From: Sporomusa sphaeroides DSM 2875
GTDB lineage: Bacteria; Bacillota; Negativicutes; Sporomusales; Sporomusaceae
Length of the DNA: 64,000 nt
Direction of reading: 5' to 3'
NCBI RefSeq assembly: GCF_001941975.2
Contig: NZ_CP146991.1
Span: 4,891,501 to 4,955,500, forward strand
Below the pieces are notes generated by a model. It was not told the origin of the DNA. It did no database searches and was given only the letters and a program-made list of their open reading frames with translations. How positions within the stretch are numbered: position 1 is the stretch's first letter; every line of letters begins with the position of its first letter. Of the stretch, positions 8,140 to 16,802 are shown in pieces. Both the position numbers and the translations under genes were made by a program.

Positions 8140-10095
8140 CTAAGCTAACTCAGCACTGGCTTCCTGACTTTCCGCAAACAGAATTGCCAACGCTTCCTCG
8201 ACGGTGGCAACAGGACGAATATCCAGGCCCAGATGACTTTCCGGAATGTCTGACTTATTTTCCTCAGGAATAACCATTGTGGTAATACCGGCTTGTTTGG
8301 CACCATAAGCCTTTTCAAAAACACCGCCAACGGCTTTCACCCGGCCTTGGATAGAAATTTCACCGGTAATGGCTACATCCTGACGGATAGGTTTACCGTT
8401 TATGGCGGAAATAATGGCTGAAAGAATCGCCGTACCGGCTGACGGGCCGTCAATCCGGCCACCGCCGATAATGTTTATATGCAAATCAAAGCTGGCTAAA
8501 TCCTGGCCGGTAATTTTCCTGACAACAGCCGCGGCGTTAAATACCGAGTCCTTGGCCATGCTGCCGGCAGTGTCATTAAAGCGAATACTGCCTTTACCCT
8601 TTTCTGACGGAAAAGCTACTGCTTCAATTTCCAGGACAGAACCAAGGTAGCCGCTTACCCCCAAGCCAAACACTTTCCCCACTTCCAGGGTAGCTGCTGC
8701 CTTACGGTTAACATACGGCGACAACCGGCTGACCTGAGCCACCCGGTACACATCCTCCCGGGTAATGGTAACCGGCTCTTGGGTCTCACCCACCCGCATA
8801 AGCGCCATGCTGTAGGCATCTGACAAGATGTTGACAGCTTTCCGGCCTTCGATGGTATAATCGCTAATCAGCTGCGGCACTTCCGGCTCAATGACAACCT
8901 CCAGCTTGACTGCCGCATTATAGACAATTTCCTCAATATGCTTGGGTGTCAACGGTTCAAAATATATCTCAGCACAACGCGACCGTACGGCAGGCATGAC
9001 ATCGCCGGCATCACGGGTGGTAGCGCCAATGAGGATAAAGTCGGCCGGCGCCCCTTCTTCAAACAGCTTTTTAATATACTTAGGTACATTATTATCAGAA
9101 GGATCATAGTACGCCGAATCAAAAAACACCCGTTTATCTTCCAGAACCTTCAACAGCTTATTTTGCAGCATCGGGTCCATCTCGCCAATTTCATCAATAA
9201 ACAGAATGCCGCCATGGGCATCTGTAGCCAAACCCGGTTTCGGCTCCGGCACACCACTGTCGGCTAAATCCCGGCGTGCTCCCTGATAAATGGGGTCATG
9301 CACCGAGCCTAAGAGCGGATTGGTGACATCGCGGGGGTCCCAGCGCAAAGTAGTCCCATCGACTTCAATAAACGGAGCATCCGGGGTAAAAGGTGTCTTT
9401 TTAATTTGCTTGGCTGCTTCCAGTACCAGCCGGGCGGCTGTGGTTTTACCCACTCCAGGCGGTCCGTAAAGAATCAGATGCTGGGGATAGGGAGAGGCAA
9501 GTTTGGCCTTAAGCGCCTCCACCGCCCGCTCCTGCCCAATGATTTCGTCAAGCGTGGCCGGACGCAACAGCTCCATCGCCGAACGGGTTAATTTGCGGGT
9601 CTCCAGTTTTTCCAAAAGGGCATATTTCTTGAGAGTCTGCGGGTTCTCGGCATTGGCCGGGGCTTCTTCCTTGATAACCTGGGTACGGATTTCCTGGACA
9701 TATTCCTGATGGCGTTCTTCCATCTTTTCGGCAATTTTCTTTTCAATACGGTCTTCTACTGTACGGCGGGCACACAGGTCTGCCAGCTCATCTTCGATTT
9801 CACTAAGCAGCTCCGGAATTTCACCCACAGACGGTAATTTATCAATTGTCGGATCTTCAAACACCAGCTTCTGCAGCGCCAGCACCCGTTCCGGCAGGCT
9901 GTTTGATCGCATAAGTTCCAGCGCTCCCAGTTTGCCTGCTTTGAGCACCACCTTTTCTGCGCCCAGAACACCGGTGTACAAACCGTACAAGGCGGCTACC
10001 TGGCGTTTGAGCTGATCTTCCTGGTTGCCATGACCGCTGCTGACAGCGCGGTCGACGTTGCCACTACGTACTAGTTTGTTAAAAAAATCTTTCAT
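8140..10095 (-). CDS. lonC: ATP-dependent protease LonC (spore-former Lon family)
   Basis: Lon-type AAA+ serine protease of 651 residues lacking the long N-domain of LonA. After a region of about 175 residues the AAA+ module carries Walker A YGPPGVGKT and Walker B ILFIDEIGEM. The protease domain has the catalytic serine in GGRIDGPSAGTA and the dyad lysine in GRVKAVGGVFEKAYGAK. The layout and position next to dnaB fit the LonC group of Clostridia and Negativicutes, whose relative LonB is forespore-specific in Bacillus. Membrane anchoring is not evident. It sits 150 bases downstream of rplI. Confidence 0.9.
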   Translation of the reverse strand: MKDFFNKLVRSGNVDRAVSSGHGNQEDQLKRQVAALYGLYTGVLGAEKVVLKAGKLGALELMRSNSLPERVLALQKLVFEDPTIDKLPSVGEIPELLSEIEDELADLCARRTVEDRIEKKIAEKMEERHQEYVQEIRTQVIKEEAPANAENPQTLKKYALLEKLETRKLTRSAMELLRPATLDEIIGQERAVEALKAKLASPYPQHLILYGPPGVGKTTAARLVLEAAKQIKKTPFTPDAPFIEVDGTTLRWDPRDVTNPLLGSVHDPIYQGARRDLADSGVPEPKPGLATDAHGGILFIDEIGEMDPMLQNKLLKVLEDKRVFFDSAYYDPSDNNVPKYIKKLFEEGAPADFILIGATTRDAGDVMPAVRSRCAEIYFEPLTPKHIEEIVYNAAVKLEVVIEPEVPQLISDYTIEGRKAVNILSDAYSMALMRVGETQEPVTITREDVYRVAQVSRLSPYVNRKAAATLEVGKVFGLGVSGYLGSVLEIEAVAFPSEKGKGSIRFNDTAGSMAKDSVFNAAAVVRKITGQDLASFDLHINIIGGGRIDGPSAGTAILSAIISAINGKPIRQDVAITGEISIQGRVKAVGGVFEKAYGAKQAGITTMVIPEENKSDIPESHLGLDIRPVATVEEALAILFAESQEASAELA

Positions 10096-10245
10096 AATTA
10101 TACCTTTCTAATAGTAAGGGTTAGAAACAAAAAGCAAAAACGCAATTGGCGCACAGCTTTCGCAATGACCGTTTGGGGTAAACCACGTATACATTGCGAG
10201 TGCGGGCAGCGCGAAACCGTCACTGCCTATCCATTCGCTCTGGAT

Positions 10246-10692
10246 TTAATCGGCTTTAATGATTACCTGGATTTCGGTGCTTACCTCAGGATGAAGCTTT
10301 ATGGGTACGGTAAATGTCCCCAGAGACTTGATGGCATCTTTAAGCTCAATTTTACGCTTATCCAGATCAAGTTTGTGCTCCTGGGCCACAGCCTCGGCAA
10401 TGTCCTTGGCCGTTACCGAGCCAAACAGGCGGCCGCCCTCTCCCATTTTGACCGGGATGGTGACAACAATTTTGGCCATCTGTGCGGCCAGCAGCTTGGC
10501 TTCATCCAGAGCGCGCTCTTTTTTGCGCTCCTCGGCTGCCTTTTGCAGATTAGCATTATTCACATTATTGGCAGTGGCCGCAATGGCCAGTTTTTGCGGT
10601 AAAAGATAGTTGCGGGCATAACCCTCAGAAACTTCAATGATGTCGCCCTTCTTACCGAGTTTTTTCACTTCTTGCTGCAGAATTACTTTCAT
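10246..10692 (-). CDS. rplI: 50S ribosomal protein bL9
   Basis: Large-subunit protein that binds 23S rRNA near the L1 stalk base; 148 residues. The N-terminal domain MKVILQQEVKKLGKKGDI and the EGYARNYLLP segment are diagnostic. The start at 10692 is chosen over an ATG three codons earlier because the family begins MKVIL and AAAGGAGAG precedes it. The first 41 bases overlap the end of gdpP in another frame, so its ribosome binding site is inside gdpP and the two are probably translationally coupled. Confidence 0.97.
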   Translation of the reverse strand: MKVILQQEVKKLGKKGDIIEVSEGYARNYLLPQKLAIAATANNVNNANLQKAAEERKKERALDEAKLLAAQMAKIVVTIPVKMGEGGRLFGSVTAKDIAEAVAQEHKLDLDKRKIELKDAIKSLGTFTVPIKLHPEVSTEIQVIIKAD

Positions 10693-12655
10693 GTATTGCA
10701 CTCTCCTTTATGTAACTATCTACTATATCAATAATTCTTGCTTTCACTTCATCAATGCTGGCATCTTTTACTTTAGCACCGGCTACCGATTGATGACCGC
10801 CGCCATCTAATTGCTCCATGATCACCTGGACGTTAATATCGCCATGCGATCTGGCGCTGATAGCAACACCCTCTTCAACCTCAAACAGAACAAAGCTCAC
10901 CCGCACACCTTCAATATTCAGCAGCATATCTGCCGTCTGCGCCGCCGCCACCTGAGGATTTTTGACATCAGCCGGACAGACGGCGATAACTACACCCTCG
11001 TACGGCATCTCGGTATTATCAATGATTGCCGCCCGGTTTTTCATTGTCTGGAAATCGACGCGGAATAAGTGGCGCACCAGTGTAGGATCAGCACCTGCCC
11101 GGCGCAGATAAGAAGCCGCTTCGAAGGTACGCACCCCTGTCTGAACCGCAAAATTCTTGGTATCCACCACAATCCCCGCATAGAGTGCCGAAGCTTCCAG
11201 GCGGTTTAGTTCAATTTTTTCGTCAAAGTAACCTAATAGCTCTGTTACCAGTTCACTGGTGGACGAAGCCGAAGGTTCAAGATACACCAGCAGCGTATTG
11301 GGAATAATGGTCTCAGCCCGGCGATGATGGTCAATAATAACCGTCCGTTCGGCCCTGGCCAGTACATCCGGTGCCGCCACCAGCTCCGGCCGGTGGGTGT
11401 CAACAACAAACACCAGTGTTTTGGAATTGCCCAGGAAGGCCGCCTGCATCGGCGATATAAAGAGGTCCCGGAATTCTTCATAGTCCAGCAGCAGCTCTGA
11501 CAGCTTATCCATAGCCATCCCCGGCTGACTGACAACAATATGGACTTGCTTGCCCATATGGCGCACCATTTTGGCTACCCCAAAGGCTGCTCCCAGGCTG
11601 TCAAAATCTTCACCGGCATGCCCCATAATCACAATACTGTCCGCCTGGTCGATGAGCTCTCTGATAGCTTGCGCCACAATCCGGGCTTTCACCCTGGTAT
11701 TTTTCTCAACCGCCTTGGCTTTACCGCCAAAAAACTGAACTTTGCTGCTAATATTCACCGCTGCTTGATCACCGCCGCGGCTTAACGCCAGATCCAGCCC
11801 GGCCTGAGCCCGCTGTCCCAGTTCCGCAATTGAGATTTCGCCGGTGGCGGCACCAATGCTTAGCGTTACCGGGATTTTATTGCCTGCCTGAATGGCGCGA
11901 ATGCGGTCCAAAATCTCAAATTTATCATCAGTCATCAGACGATCAAGGGCTAAACGATTTAAAACAGCAATATAGGTGTCTTCACTGTATTTTTTTATAT
12001 GTCCGTCCAGCTCTGTCATCCACTCTGCCAGCATGCGGTTGACCTCACCCAGGATAGTCGTACGCTGGCTTTCATTCAAGCCGGTTAAGGCATCATCATA
12101 ATTATCAATTTGAATATAGGCAAGTACGGTCTGAATCTGGCAGCAGGATGCCCGGTAAGACTCCAAACCGGTAACATCCGATATATAAAAAACCGTAAGC
12201 TCATGGTCAACAGCCCTGTGGACAATGTCGTAATGCTGCTGCCCGGCTTCAAATTTAAGCTGTCCGTCTTTGCCTGTCATTTTTTCTAACGGCAGGGCAG
12301 GCCAAATGGCTGCTAACGATTCCCCCGGTTCAACCGACTCGGTAACCCATTCGCTCAGCAGTTCATTGCGCCAGTAAATAATACCCTGCTGGTCAACAAT
12401 TACTATTGCCAGCGGTAAATTGGTAAACGCCTGGACTGCCGCATTATCCACACTGCGCCCTACAGTTTCCAGATAATTATTCACTTCTTTTTGCCGCATA
12501 GTATAGCGTTCCCGCCCATATAAATAGAGAGCATAGAGCAAAATAGCGCCAAGAATGGCCGCATAATGGTTATAATAACTGATAATCACTAAAAAGGCTG
12601 CCATCACTGCTAAATAAATACGGGTGTCAAACCAAAACGATGGTCCTTGAGGCAT
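10652..12655 (-). CDS. gdpP: Cyclic-di-AMP phosphodiesterase GdpP (YybT)
   Basis: Membrane-bound enzyme that hydrolyses c-di-AMP, 667 residues. Two N-terminal helices (about 10-50) precede a PAS-like domain and a degenerate GGDEF domain (about 170-300). The DHH/DHHA1 catalytic module shows MGHAGEDFDSLGAA, FVVDTHRPE, IIDHHRRAE and a GGGHQSVAGA segment near the C-terminus. All metal-site motifs seem intact. It lies between yybS and rplI, the standard Firmicutes order, with a 41-base overlap into rplI. c-di-AMP controls potassium and cell-wall homeostasis in this group. Confidence 0.95.
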   Translation of the reverse strand: MPQGPSFWFDTRIYLAVMAAFLVIISYYNHYAAILGAILLYALYLYGRERYTMRQKEVNNYLETVGRSVDNAAVQAFTNLPLAIVIVDQQGIIYWRNELLSEWVTESVEPGESLAAIWPALPLEKMTGKDGQLKFEAGQQHYDIVHRAVDHELTVFYISDVTGLESYRASCCQIQTVLAYIQIDNYDDALTGLNESQRTTILGEVNRMLAEWMTELDGHIKKYSEDTYIAVLNRLALDRLMTDDKFEILDRIRAIQAGNKIPVTLSIGAATGEISIAELGQRAQAGLDLALSRGGDQAAVNISSKVQFFGGKAKAVEKNTRVKARIVAQAIRELIDQADSIVIMGHAGEDFDSLGAAFGVAKMVRHMGKQVHIVVSQPGMAMDKLSELLLDYEEFRDLFISPMQAAFLGNSKTLVFVVDTHRPELVAAPDVLARAERTVIIDHHRRAETIIPNTLLVYLEPSASSTSELVTELLGYFDEKIELNRLEASALYAGIVVDTKNFAVQTGVRTFEAASYLRRAGADPTLVRHLFRVDFQTMKNRAAIIDNTEMPYEGVVIAVCPADVKNPQVAAAQTADMLLNIEGVRVSFVLFEVEEGVAISARSHGDINVQVIMEQLDGGGHQSVAGAKVKDASIDEVKARIIDIVDSYIKESAIHESNSAARSEKTR

Positions 12656-12669
12656 ATGCTTTCCTCCTG

Positions 12670-13629
12670 TTACTCCATATGCGGAGCACGCAGTTGACGA
12701 TAGTCGAAAATGAGATCAAAGGCACCGGCGAGAATCAGTCCCTGCATGATAAACCCGTTAGAAAATATCAAGAATATTATAAGCCCCTTGACGATTCTTG
12801 ACAAATTGTATTTATCGGCAAGGAAGTAAAACAAAGCCATTCCCTGAACAAAAAGCACCATAGTGGTAATAACCTGAAGATTCATGCCCACCTGATACAA
12901 AAGCTCAATTTCCCGGGTCTGACCCCAGTAAATGGATACCAGCGCCACCGCCAGCGCATATACCGTAATACGCGGCATTGTCCAGTGACGAAACAGGGGA
13001 AAGGGCTCAATCCTTTGCCCCAGCTTGGCAAGTACGGCTTTAGCCACCTGATAATTCAGGAAGGTGTCAAGAAAGGCTGCGAGGACAAAGCCGGCAGGCA
13101 GAATAACCTTCACAAGCTCCAGCATGGGGCCCATAGCGGCTTCCATTTGCGCCAAATCTTCCGCTTTCATCCCCATCTCCCGGTAAAACGCTATCGCCTG
13201 CTCCAGACCGTGAGCCATAGCCTCGGTCTGAAAGTTAAGGGGATTAAAGCCCATAATAACAGCGGTAAGCGCCAAAACGGCAGCTTTAGAAACCAAGGAA
13301 GCAACCGCACCAAGCAAAACGGTTTTTGCCGGGGAAAACCCTTCTTTAATTGCATAACCCAAGGCAATACCAATCAGTCCAAAACCTACCACCACCGAGA
13401 TGGCACTAAGCGGGTGCATAAGCATGGAAATAATGATCCCTGCCGCGACGACAGCCATAATACTCCGCCTATAGCCATGCCGCACTCCCAGTAATACAAT
13501 CGGGACCGGCCAAATTAAATTGACAAAAGCACCCAGTATCGGCACATACGTACTGATAAGAGCAAAAATTATAGCCACTGCGGTAAGTATGCCGCCTTCA
13601 ACCACCGGCCTAACCGGACTTTTTTGCAT
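12670..13629 (-). CDS. yybS: YybS family membrane protein (DUF2232)
   Basis: Integral membrane protein of 319 residues with about eight hydrophobic segments, related in layout to ECF-type substrate-binding membrane components; substrate unknown. It starts with GGILTAVAIIFALISTYVPI and includes a conserved RHGYRRSIMAVVAAGI. Its place directly before gdpP and rplI is conserved in Firmicutes and supports the call. Four bases separate it from the MazG-like gene and 14 bases from gdpP, so the three are co-transcribed. Confidence 0.88.
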   Translation of the reverse strand: MQKSPVRPVVEGGILTAVAIIFALISTYVPILGAFVNLIWPVPIVLLGVRHGYRRSIMAVVAAGIIISMLMHPLSAISVVVGFGLIGIALGYAIKEGFSPAKTVLLGAVASLVSKAAVLALTAVIMGFNPLNFQTEAMAHGLEQAIAFYREMGMKAEDLAQMEAAMGPMLELVKVILPAGFVLAAFLDTFLNYQVAKAVLAKLGQRIEPFPLFRHWTMPRITVYALAVALVSIYWGQTREIELLYQVGMNLQVITTMVLFVQGMALFYFLADKYNLSRIVKGLIIFLIFSNGFIMQGLILAGAFDLIFDYRQLRAPHME

Positions 13630-13632
13630 ATT

Positions 13633-13941
13633 TCACCTCTTCTGGCGAAGATGTCGGCGATATTCGCTCATATCTCCAAACCAACGTTCGATTTCAGGCT
13701 CCTGGTTTATATTGGTTCCAAGCCTGTTATTTATAAGCTCATCCATTTGCGGGTAATCAATACCCAGCCGCCGTCCTAAAACAAAGGCTGAAATAATAAT
13801 CTGGGCCAGCGCTTCACCAATGGCTTCCCGCTTATTGCGGGCCATTGCCTGGTATAGTTTACCCACTTCGGTCAGAAGATCGGCTTTAAGGCCTTCGATC
13901 AGCCTAAGTTTACGCAAGATATCCGATTCCTGTGAAAACAC
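13633..13941 (-). CDS. MazG-like all-alpha NTP pyrophosphohydrolase fold protein
   Basis: A 102-residue helical protein. The segment LLTEVGKLYQAMARNKREAIGEALAQIIISAFVLGRRLG resembles the MazG-like domain, but the acidic metal-binding pattern EExxE/ExxD is only partly recognisable, so activity is uncertain. It is the first gene of the operon running to dnaB, with a promoter 165 bases upstream and GGAGG before the ATG. Proteins of this kind at the head of the yybS-gdpP operon seem typical for Negativicutes (recollection, not searched). Confidence 0.7.
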   Translation of the reverse strand: MFSQESDILRKLRLIEGLKADLLTEVGKLYQAMARNKREAIGEALAQIIISAFVLGRRLGIDYPQMDELINNRLGTNINQEPEIERWFGDMSEYRRHLRQKR

Positions 13942-14105
13942 TAAACCGCCTCCTTACTCCATCCTGTTTATATTCGAAAGAGGCCGGCCTATTTCCTGCT
14001 TTTCTATTTAGGAAAATAGTATGAAACCCTGGCACTGGCCAGGGCGGTTCGCTGGTAAAGTTCCGTGTTGGCAAATTAAAACTCCCTGCCAGACAGTCTT
14101 ATCCA

Positions 14106-14134
14106 TTTATATTAGTAACATTTTATGCAAGCAA
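14106..14134 (-). promoter_or_regulatory. Promoter of the MazG-yybS-gdpP-rplI-lonC-dnaB operon
   Basis: On the minus strand TTGCTT (14134-14129) and TATAAA (14111-14106) are 17 bases apart. The predicted leader of about 155 bases contains two hairpins: one at 14025-14042 (CCCTGGC/GCCAGGG) and one formed by CTATTTTCCT with AGGAAATAG. The rest of the 13942-14286 gap holds two small palindromes (14173-14197 and 14194-14217) of unknown role and the rpsR terminator. Confidence 0.65.
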
Positions 14135-14236
14135 TTAACAAATTATTACTGCCTGGCTATATAATTGTGCAAGCCCGGCTAAACTCAGCAGCCGGGTTTT
14201 GTGCCGGCACACAAAACTATACCAGCTGTTAGACAT

Positions 14237-14280
14237 AAAAAGGGCAAGAAGTCTGCCATGGCAGACATTCTTGCCCTTTA
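14237..14280 (-). terminator. Terminator of the rpsF-ssb-rpsR operon
   Basis: A long stem of about 19 pairs with one bulged base and a two-base turn (ATGG centre), starting seven bases after the rpsR stop codon. It is followed on the minus strand by a T run. Confidence 0.93.
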
Positions 14281-14286
14281 TCAATC

Positions 14287-14523
14287 TTATTCTGCTGTAA
14301 ACGGCAGCAGAGCGATATTACGCGCCCGCTTAACAGCCAAGGTCAGTTGGCGTTGATGTTTGGCGCAGTTACCGGAAATGCGGCGCGGCAGAATTTTGCC
14401 ACGCTCGGTGGTGTACCGGCGCAATTTCGGAACATCCTTATAATCAATATCGGTTACTTTATCAACACAGAAGCTACAAACTTTTTTCTTAGGTTTGCGA
14501 CCTCTTTCGCGTTTTATAGCCAT
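14287..14523 (-). CDS. rpsR: 30S ribosomal protein bS18
   Basis: Small-subunit protein of 78 residues that pairs with bS6 on the platform. Diagnostic segments are [17 protein letters not shown] (a CxxC-bearing, zinc-type N-terminus), [17 protein letters not shown] and the C-terminal [11 protein letters not shown]. It is the last gene of rpsF-ssb-rpsR and is followed by a strong terminator. Confidence 0.97.
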   Translation of the reverse strand: MAIKRERGRKPKKKVCSFCVDKVTDIDYKDVPKLRRYTTERGKILPRRISGNCAKHQRQLTLAVKRARNIALLPFTAE

Positions 14524-14538
14524 TCATTTACCCCCCTT

Positions 14539-14928
14539 TTAAAACGGTATTTCCTCTTCAGGGAAGACATCTTTGCCGAACGAATTTATATCTATATTCC
14601 CGGCCTCAGTGCCGGATGTCTGTCTGCTGTCCAGATATTCAACATTCTGTGCTACCACTTCGGTAACACGGCGTTTTTGGCCATCATTAGCTTCATATGA
14701 GCGAACTGAGAGCCTGCCCTCCACCAGAACCCGCCGACCTTTGGTAAGGTTATTGCCACAAGTCTCGGCCAGCTTCTCCCAAGCTACAATCGGAATGAAA
14801 TCCGCTTGCTCTTGGCCACCGGCAAAACGGTTAACTGCAATAGAAAAAGATGCCACTGCTTTACCGCTCTGTGTATATCTCACCTCAGGATCTCGCGTCA
14901 AACGACCGAGAAGGATGACTTTATTCAT
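14539..14928 (-). CDS. ssb: Single-stranded DNA-binding protein
   Basis: Tetrameric ssDNA-binding protein, 129 residues. The OB-fold starts MNKVILLGRLTRDPEVRYT and includes FIPIVAWEKLAETCGNNLTKG. The acidic C-terminal tip, ending in FPEEEIPF, is the docking site for replication and repair partners. It is shorter than Bacillus SsbA because the linker is reduced. It lies between rpsF and rpsR, the usual order. Confidence 0.97.
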   Translation of the reverse strand: MNKVILLGRLTRDPEVRYTQSGKAVASFSIAVNRFAGGQEQADFIPIVAWEKLAETCGNNLTKGRRVLVEGRLSVRSYEANDGQKRRVTEVVAQNVEYLDSRQTSGTEAGNIDINSFGKDVFPEEEIPF

Positions 14929-14954
14929 AATTCCTCATACCCCCGGCTAAAACA

Positions 14955-15239
14955 TTAGTCTTCCAACTTAATAACCATGTGCTTAAGAACATCGTCAGTA
15001 ATTTTGAGTACACGCTCCAGCTCAAATACGGTAGCTGGCTCAGCAGTGAAGTTAATCAGGGTATAGTACCCTTCCATGACGTCTTTTACTTCATAAGCCA
15101 GGCGCTTTTTGCCCCAGCGATCCACTTTGTCGACATTGCCGCCAGTGTTCTTAATGATGTTTTCGAACTTAGCGATGGTGGCGTTAAGAACCTCTTCGTC
15201 ACCAACTTTACTAATAATCACGACTTCGTATTTTCTCAC
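14955..15239 (-). CDS. rpsF: 30S ribosomal protein bS6
   Basis: Small-subunit protein of 94 residues, partner of bS18. MRKYEVVIISKVGDEE and the WGKKRLAYEVKDVMEGYYTLINF segment are diagnostic. GGAGGAGGTGA precedes the ATG. It heads the rpsF-ssb-rpsR operon. The roughly 95-base leader contains a GC-rich stem-loop (about 15270-15290) that could be the S6:S18 autoregulatory site; this is an inference from position only. Confidence 0.97.
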   Translation of the reverse strand: MRKYEVVIISKVGDEEVLNATIAKFENIIKNTGGNVDKVDRWGKKRLAYEVKDVMEGYYTLINFTAEPATVFELERVLKITDDVLKHMVIKLED

Positions 15240-15340
15240 GAAATCACCTCCTCCTTTGGACTATTGGCCCCCACAGACGGGAGCAGGGAAGGTTTTGAAT
15301 AACAAAACCATGTCACAATATGTACTTTTGCGACTAAACT

Positions 15341-15370
15341 ATTATAGCATTAGTTGTCCGCCAAATGCAA
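15341..15370 (-). promoter_or_regulatory. Promoter of rpsF-ssb-rpsR
   Basis: TTGCAT (15370-15365) and TATAAT (15346-15341) on the minus strand are 18 bases apart, placing the start about 95 bases upstream of rpsF. Confidence 0.75.
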
Positions 15371-15379
15371 GGAAAAAGC

Positions 15380-15411
15380 AAAGATTTTCATGGCAACCCA
15401 TGAAAATCTTT
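15380..15411 (-). terminator. Terminator downstream of the MFS gene
   Basis: A perfect 14-pair stem with a four-base loop (15380-15393 with 15398-15411), followed on the minus strand by TTTGCTTTTT. It lies between the MFS permease gene and the rpsF promoter and shields the ribosomal operon. Confidence 0.85.
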
Positions 15412-15435
15412 TAGAAACAGTTCTTATACTATTGA

Positions 15436-15508
15436 GGCGTGGGCGGCCGTTGTGCATAAGCGGAGGTTAAGCGCCAGCGCGCAGCGTTGCATGACTGGCG
15501 CCCGCGCC
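15436..15508 (+). repeat. Dispersed palindromic repeat B, copy 1
   Basis: A 73-base element with ten-base terminal inverted repeats, GGCGTGGGCG and CGCCCGCGCC (one T-G pair). Its body, GCATAAGCGGAGGTTAAGCG then CAGCG, is shared with 51401-51474 and 62030-62078. The fourth terminal pair is G-C here and A-T in copy 2, and the fifth is T-G here and C-G there, so the stem is conserved while the bases change. Confidence 0.8.
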
Positions 15509-15525
15509 AGTCCTAGGTATACTTA

Positions 15526-16740
15526 TTATAACGATTGCTCGGCAACTCTCTCGGCCTGTTTCCGGCCCGGCTCTGAAATGGCGACAGCCAATACGGCGGC
15601 AGCTGCCAGCGAAAGCAGTGACCACATCAACGCGGCCTCCAAACCGATCCTGTCTCCCAGAGCGCCGGTTATGGCCGCGCCCACGCCGCCCAGGCCGAAT
15701 GCCAGCCCCAGCATCATGCCTGATGCCATGGCTGCATTGCCGGGAATAAGCTCCTGTGCCCAGACAACCGAAGTCGGTGCCGTGCTTTGCAATAAAGCGC
15801 CGCTGACTGCCAGTAACAAATAACTCATCGGCGACGGACTGATATCAATTAAAAATAGATAAGTAACAGGCAGACACAGGGCCATAGAACCAATAACGCC
15901 GGCCTTACGGCCAATCCTGTCACCCACCCAGCCGCCGACCAGCGAGCCGCCCGCAGCCCCCAGCAGCAGCACGGTGACCATAGTGGCGGCAACTGCCGAT
16001 GGTTGCCCGGCCCGAACTAAGAGCAGCGGCAGAAACGTGAGCAAGGCCACTTGCATCCACGATCTAAGGGCTGTAACAACATTTAACAGCAGCAGGTCGC
16101 GCGACTTATGCCAGGGTGCTGCCGCCACAGCAACGGCAGTATTTTGCTCCCGGCGGACTGCCGGACTGATATCCACCTTGTGCAAGCCGGCGAAATAAGA
16201 CGCTGCCGTAAAGATAATGCCGGGAATAATTAACCATAACAGACTGGCCGTCCCCCATACAGTAAGGCAATACATAATAATAGCAGGCGCTATGGCAAAA
16301 CCGGCATTGCCACCAAAGACAAAGACCGACATTGCCGTGCCCTTGGTTTCCGCAGTAACTACCTTGCCCATCAGGCTGGCAGCCAGGGGATGAAAAATCG
16401 AAGAACCCAAGCCGGCCAAACCGACTAAGAGAAAAAGCACAAGCTTACTGTCAGCCAACCCGGCCAGACAGATAAATATCGCGCTTACCGGGGTTGTAAC
16501 CAGAATTAGCCAGGAATAGCCATACTTGTCAATAATATAGCCGGAAACCGGCTGAAGCACACTGGATAATACCGAATAAGCCATGACCAGCATGCCGCTC
16601 AGCGTGAGTGACAAGCCCAGCTTAATCATAACAACAGGCAGTAACGCCGGTAAGAAGTTGGCATAAAAGTCACTGAAAAAGTGCCCTGTTCCTAATAAGG
16701 ATACCTGAAAAACCGTAGATTTTCTGAACTCCTTTTCCAT
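15526..16740 (-). CDS. MFS transporter, Fsr (fosmidomycin resistance)-like
   Basis: Major facilitator superfamily permease of 404 residues with about twelve membrane helices. Signatures resembling Fsr-type exporters include GTGHFFSDFYANFLPALLPV at the first helix, the loop YIIDKYG and GSSIFHPLAASLMGKV. The second-half loop VGGWVGDRIGRKAGV is a typical MFS loop-8/9 motif. The start at 16740 follows AAGGAGGGA; an upstream in-frame ATG would place the binding site inside the gene. Substrate cannot be told; drug or small-molecule efflux is the family inference. Confidence 0.85.
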   Translation of the reverse strand: MEKEFRKSTVFQVSLLGTGHFFSDFYANFLPALLPVVMIKLGLSLTLSGMLVMAYSVLSSVLQPVSGYIIDKYGYSWLILVTTPVSAIFICLAGLADSKLVLFLLVGLAGLGSSIFHPLAASLMGKVVTAETKGTAMSVFVFGGNAGFAIAPAIIMYCLTVWGTASLLWLIIPGIIFTAASYFAGLHKVDISPAVRREQNTAVAVAAAPWHKSRDLLLLNVVTALRSWMQVALLTFLPLLLVRAGQPSAVAATMVTVLLLGAAGGSLVGGWVGDRIGRKAGVIGSMALCLPVTYLFLIDISPSPMSYLLLAVSGALLQSTAPTSVVWAQELIPGNAAMASGMMLGLAFGLGGVGAAITGALGDRIGLEAALMWSLLSLAAAAVLAVAISEPGRKQAERVAEQSL

Positions 16741-16802
16741 TACAATTCCCTCCTTAAAAGGAAAAGAACGGCCCAAAAACCGTTCACCCTCCAGCAGCCT
16801 AA

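Noticed and set aside
10125-10245. Degenerate CATTGCGAG-type palindromic repeat between lonC and rplI
   Set aside because: Only one poor copy (CGCAATG ... CATTGCG) is present in the window, so it cannot be supported as a repeat family here.
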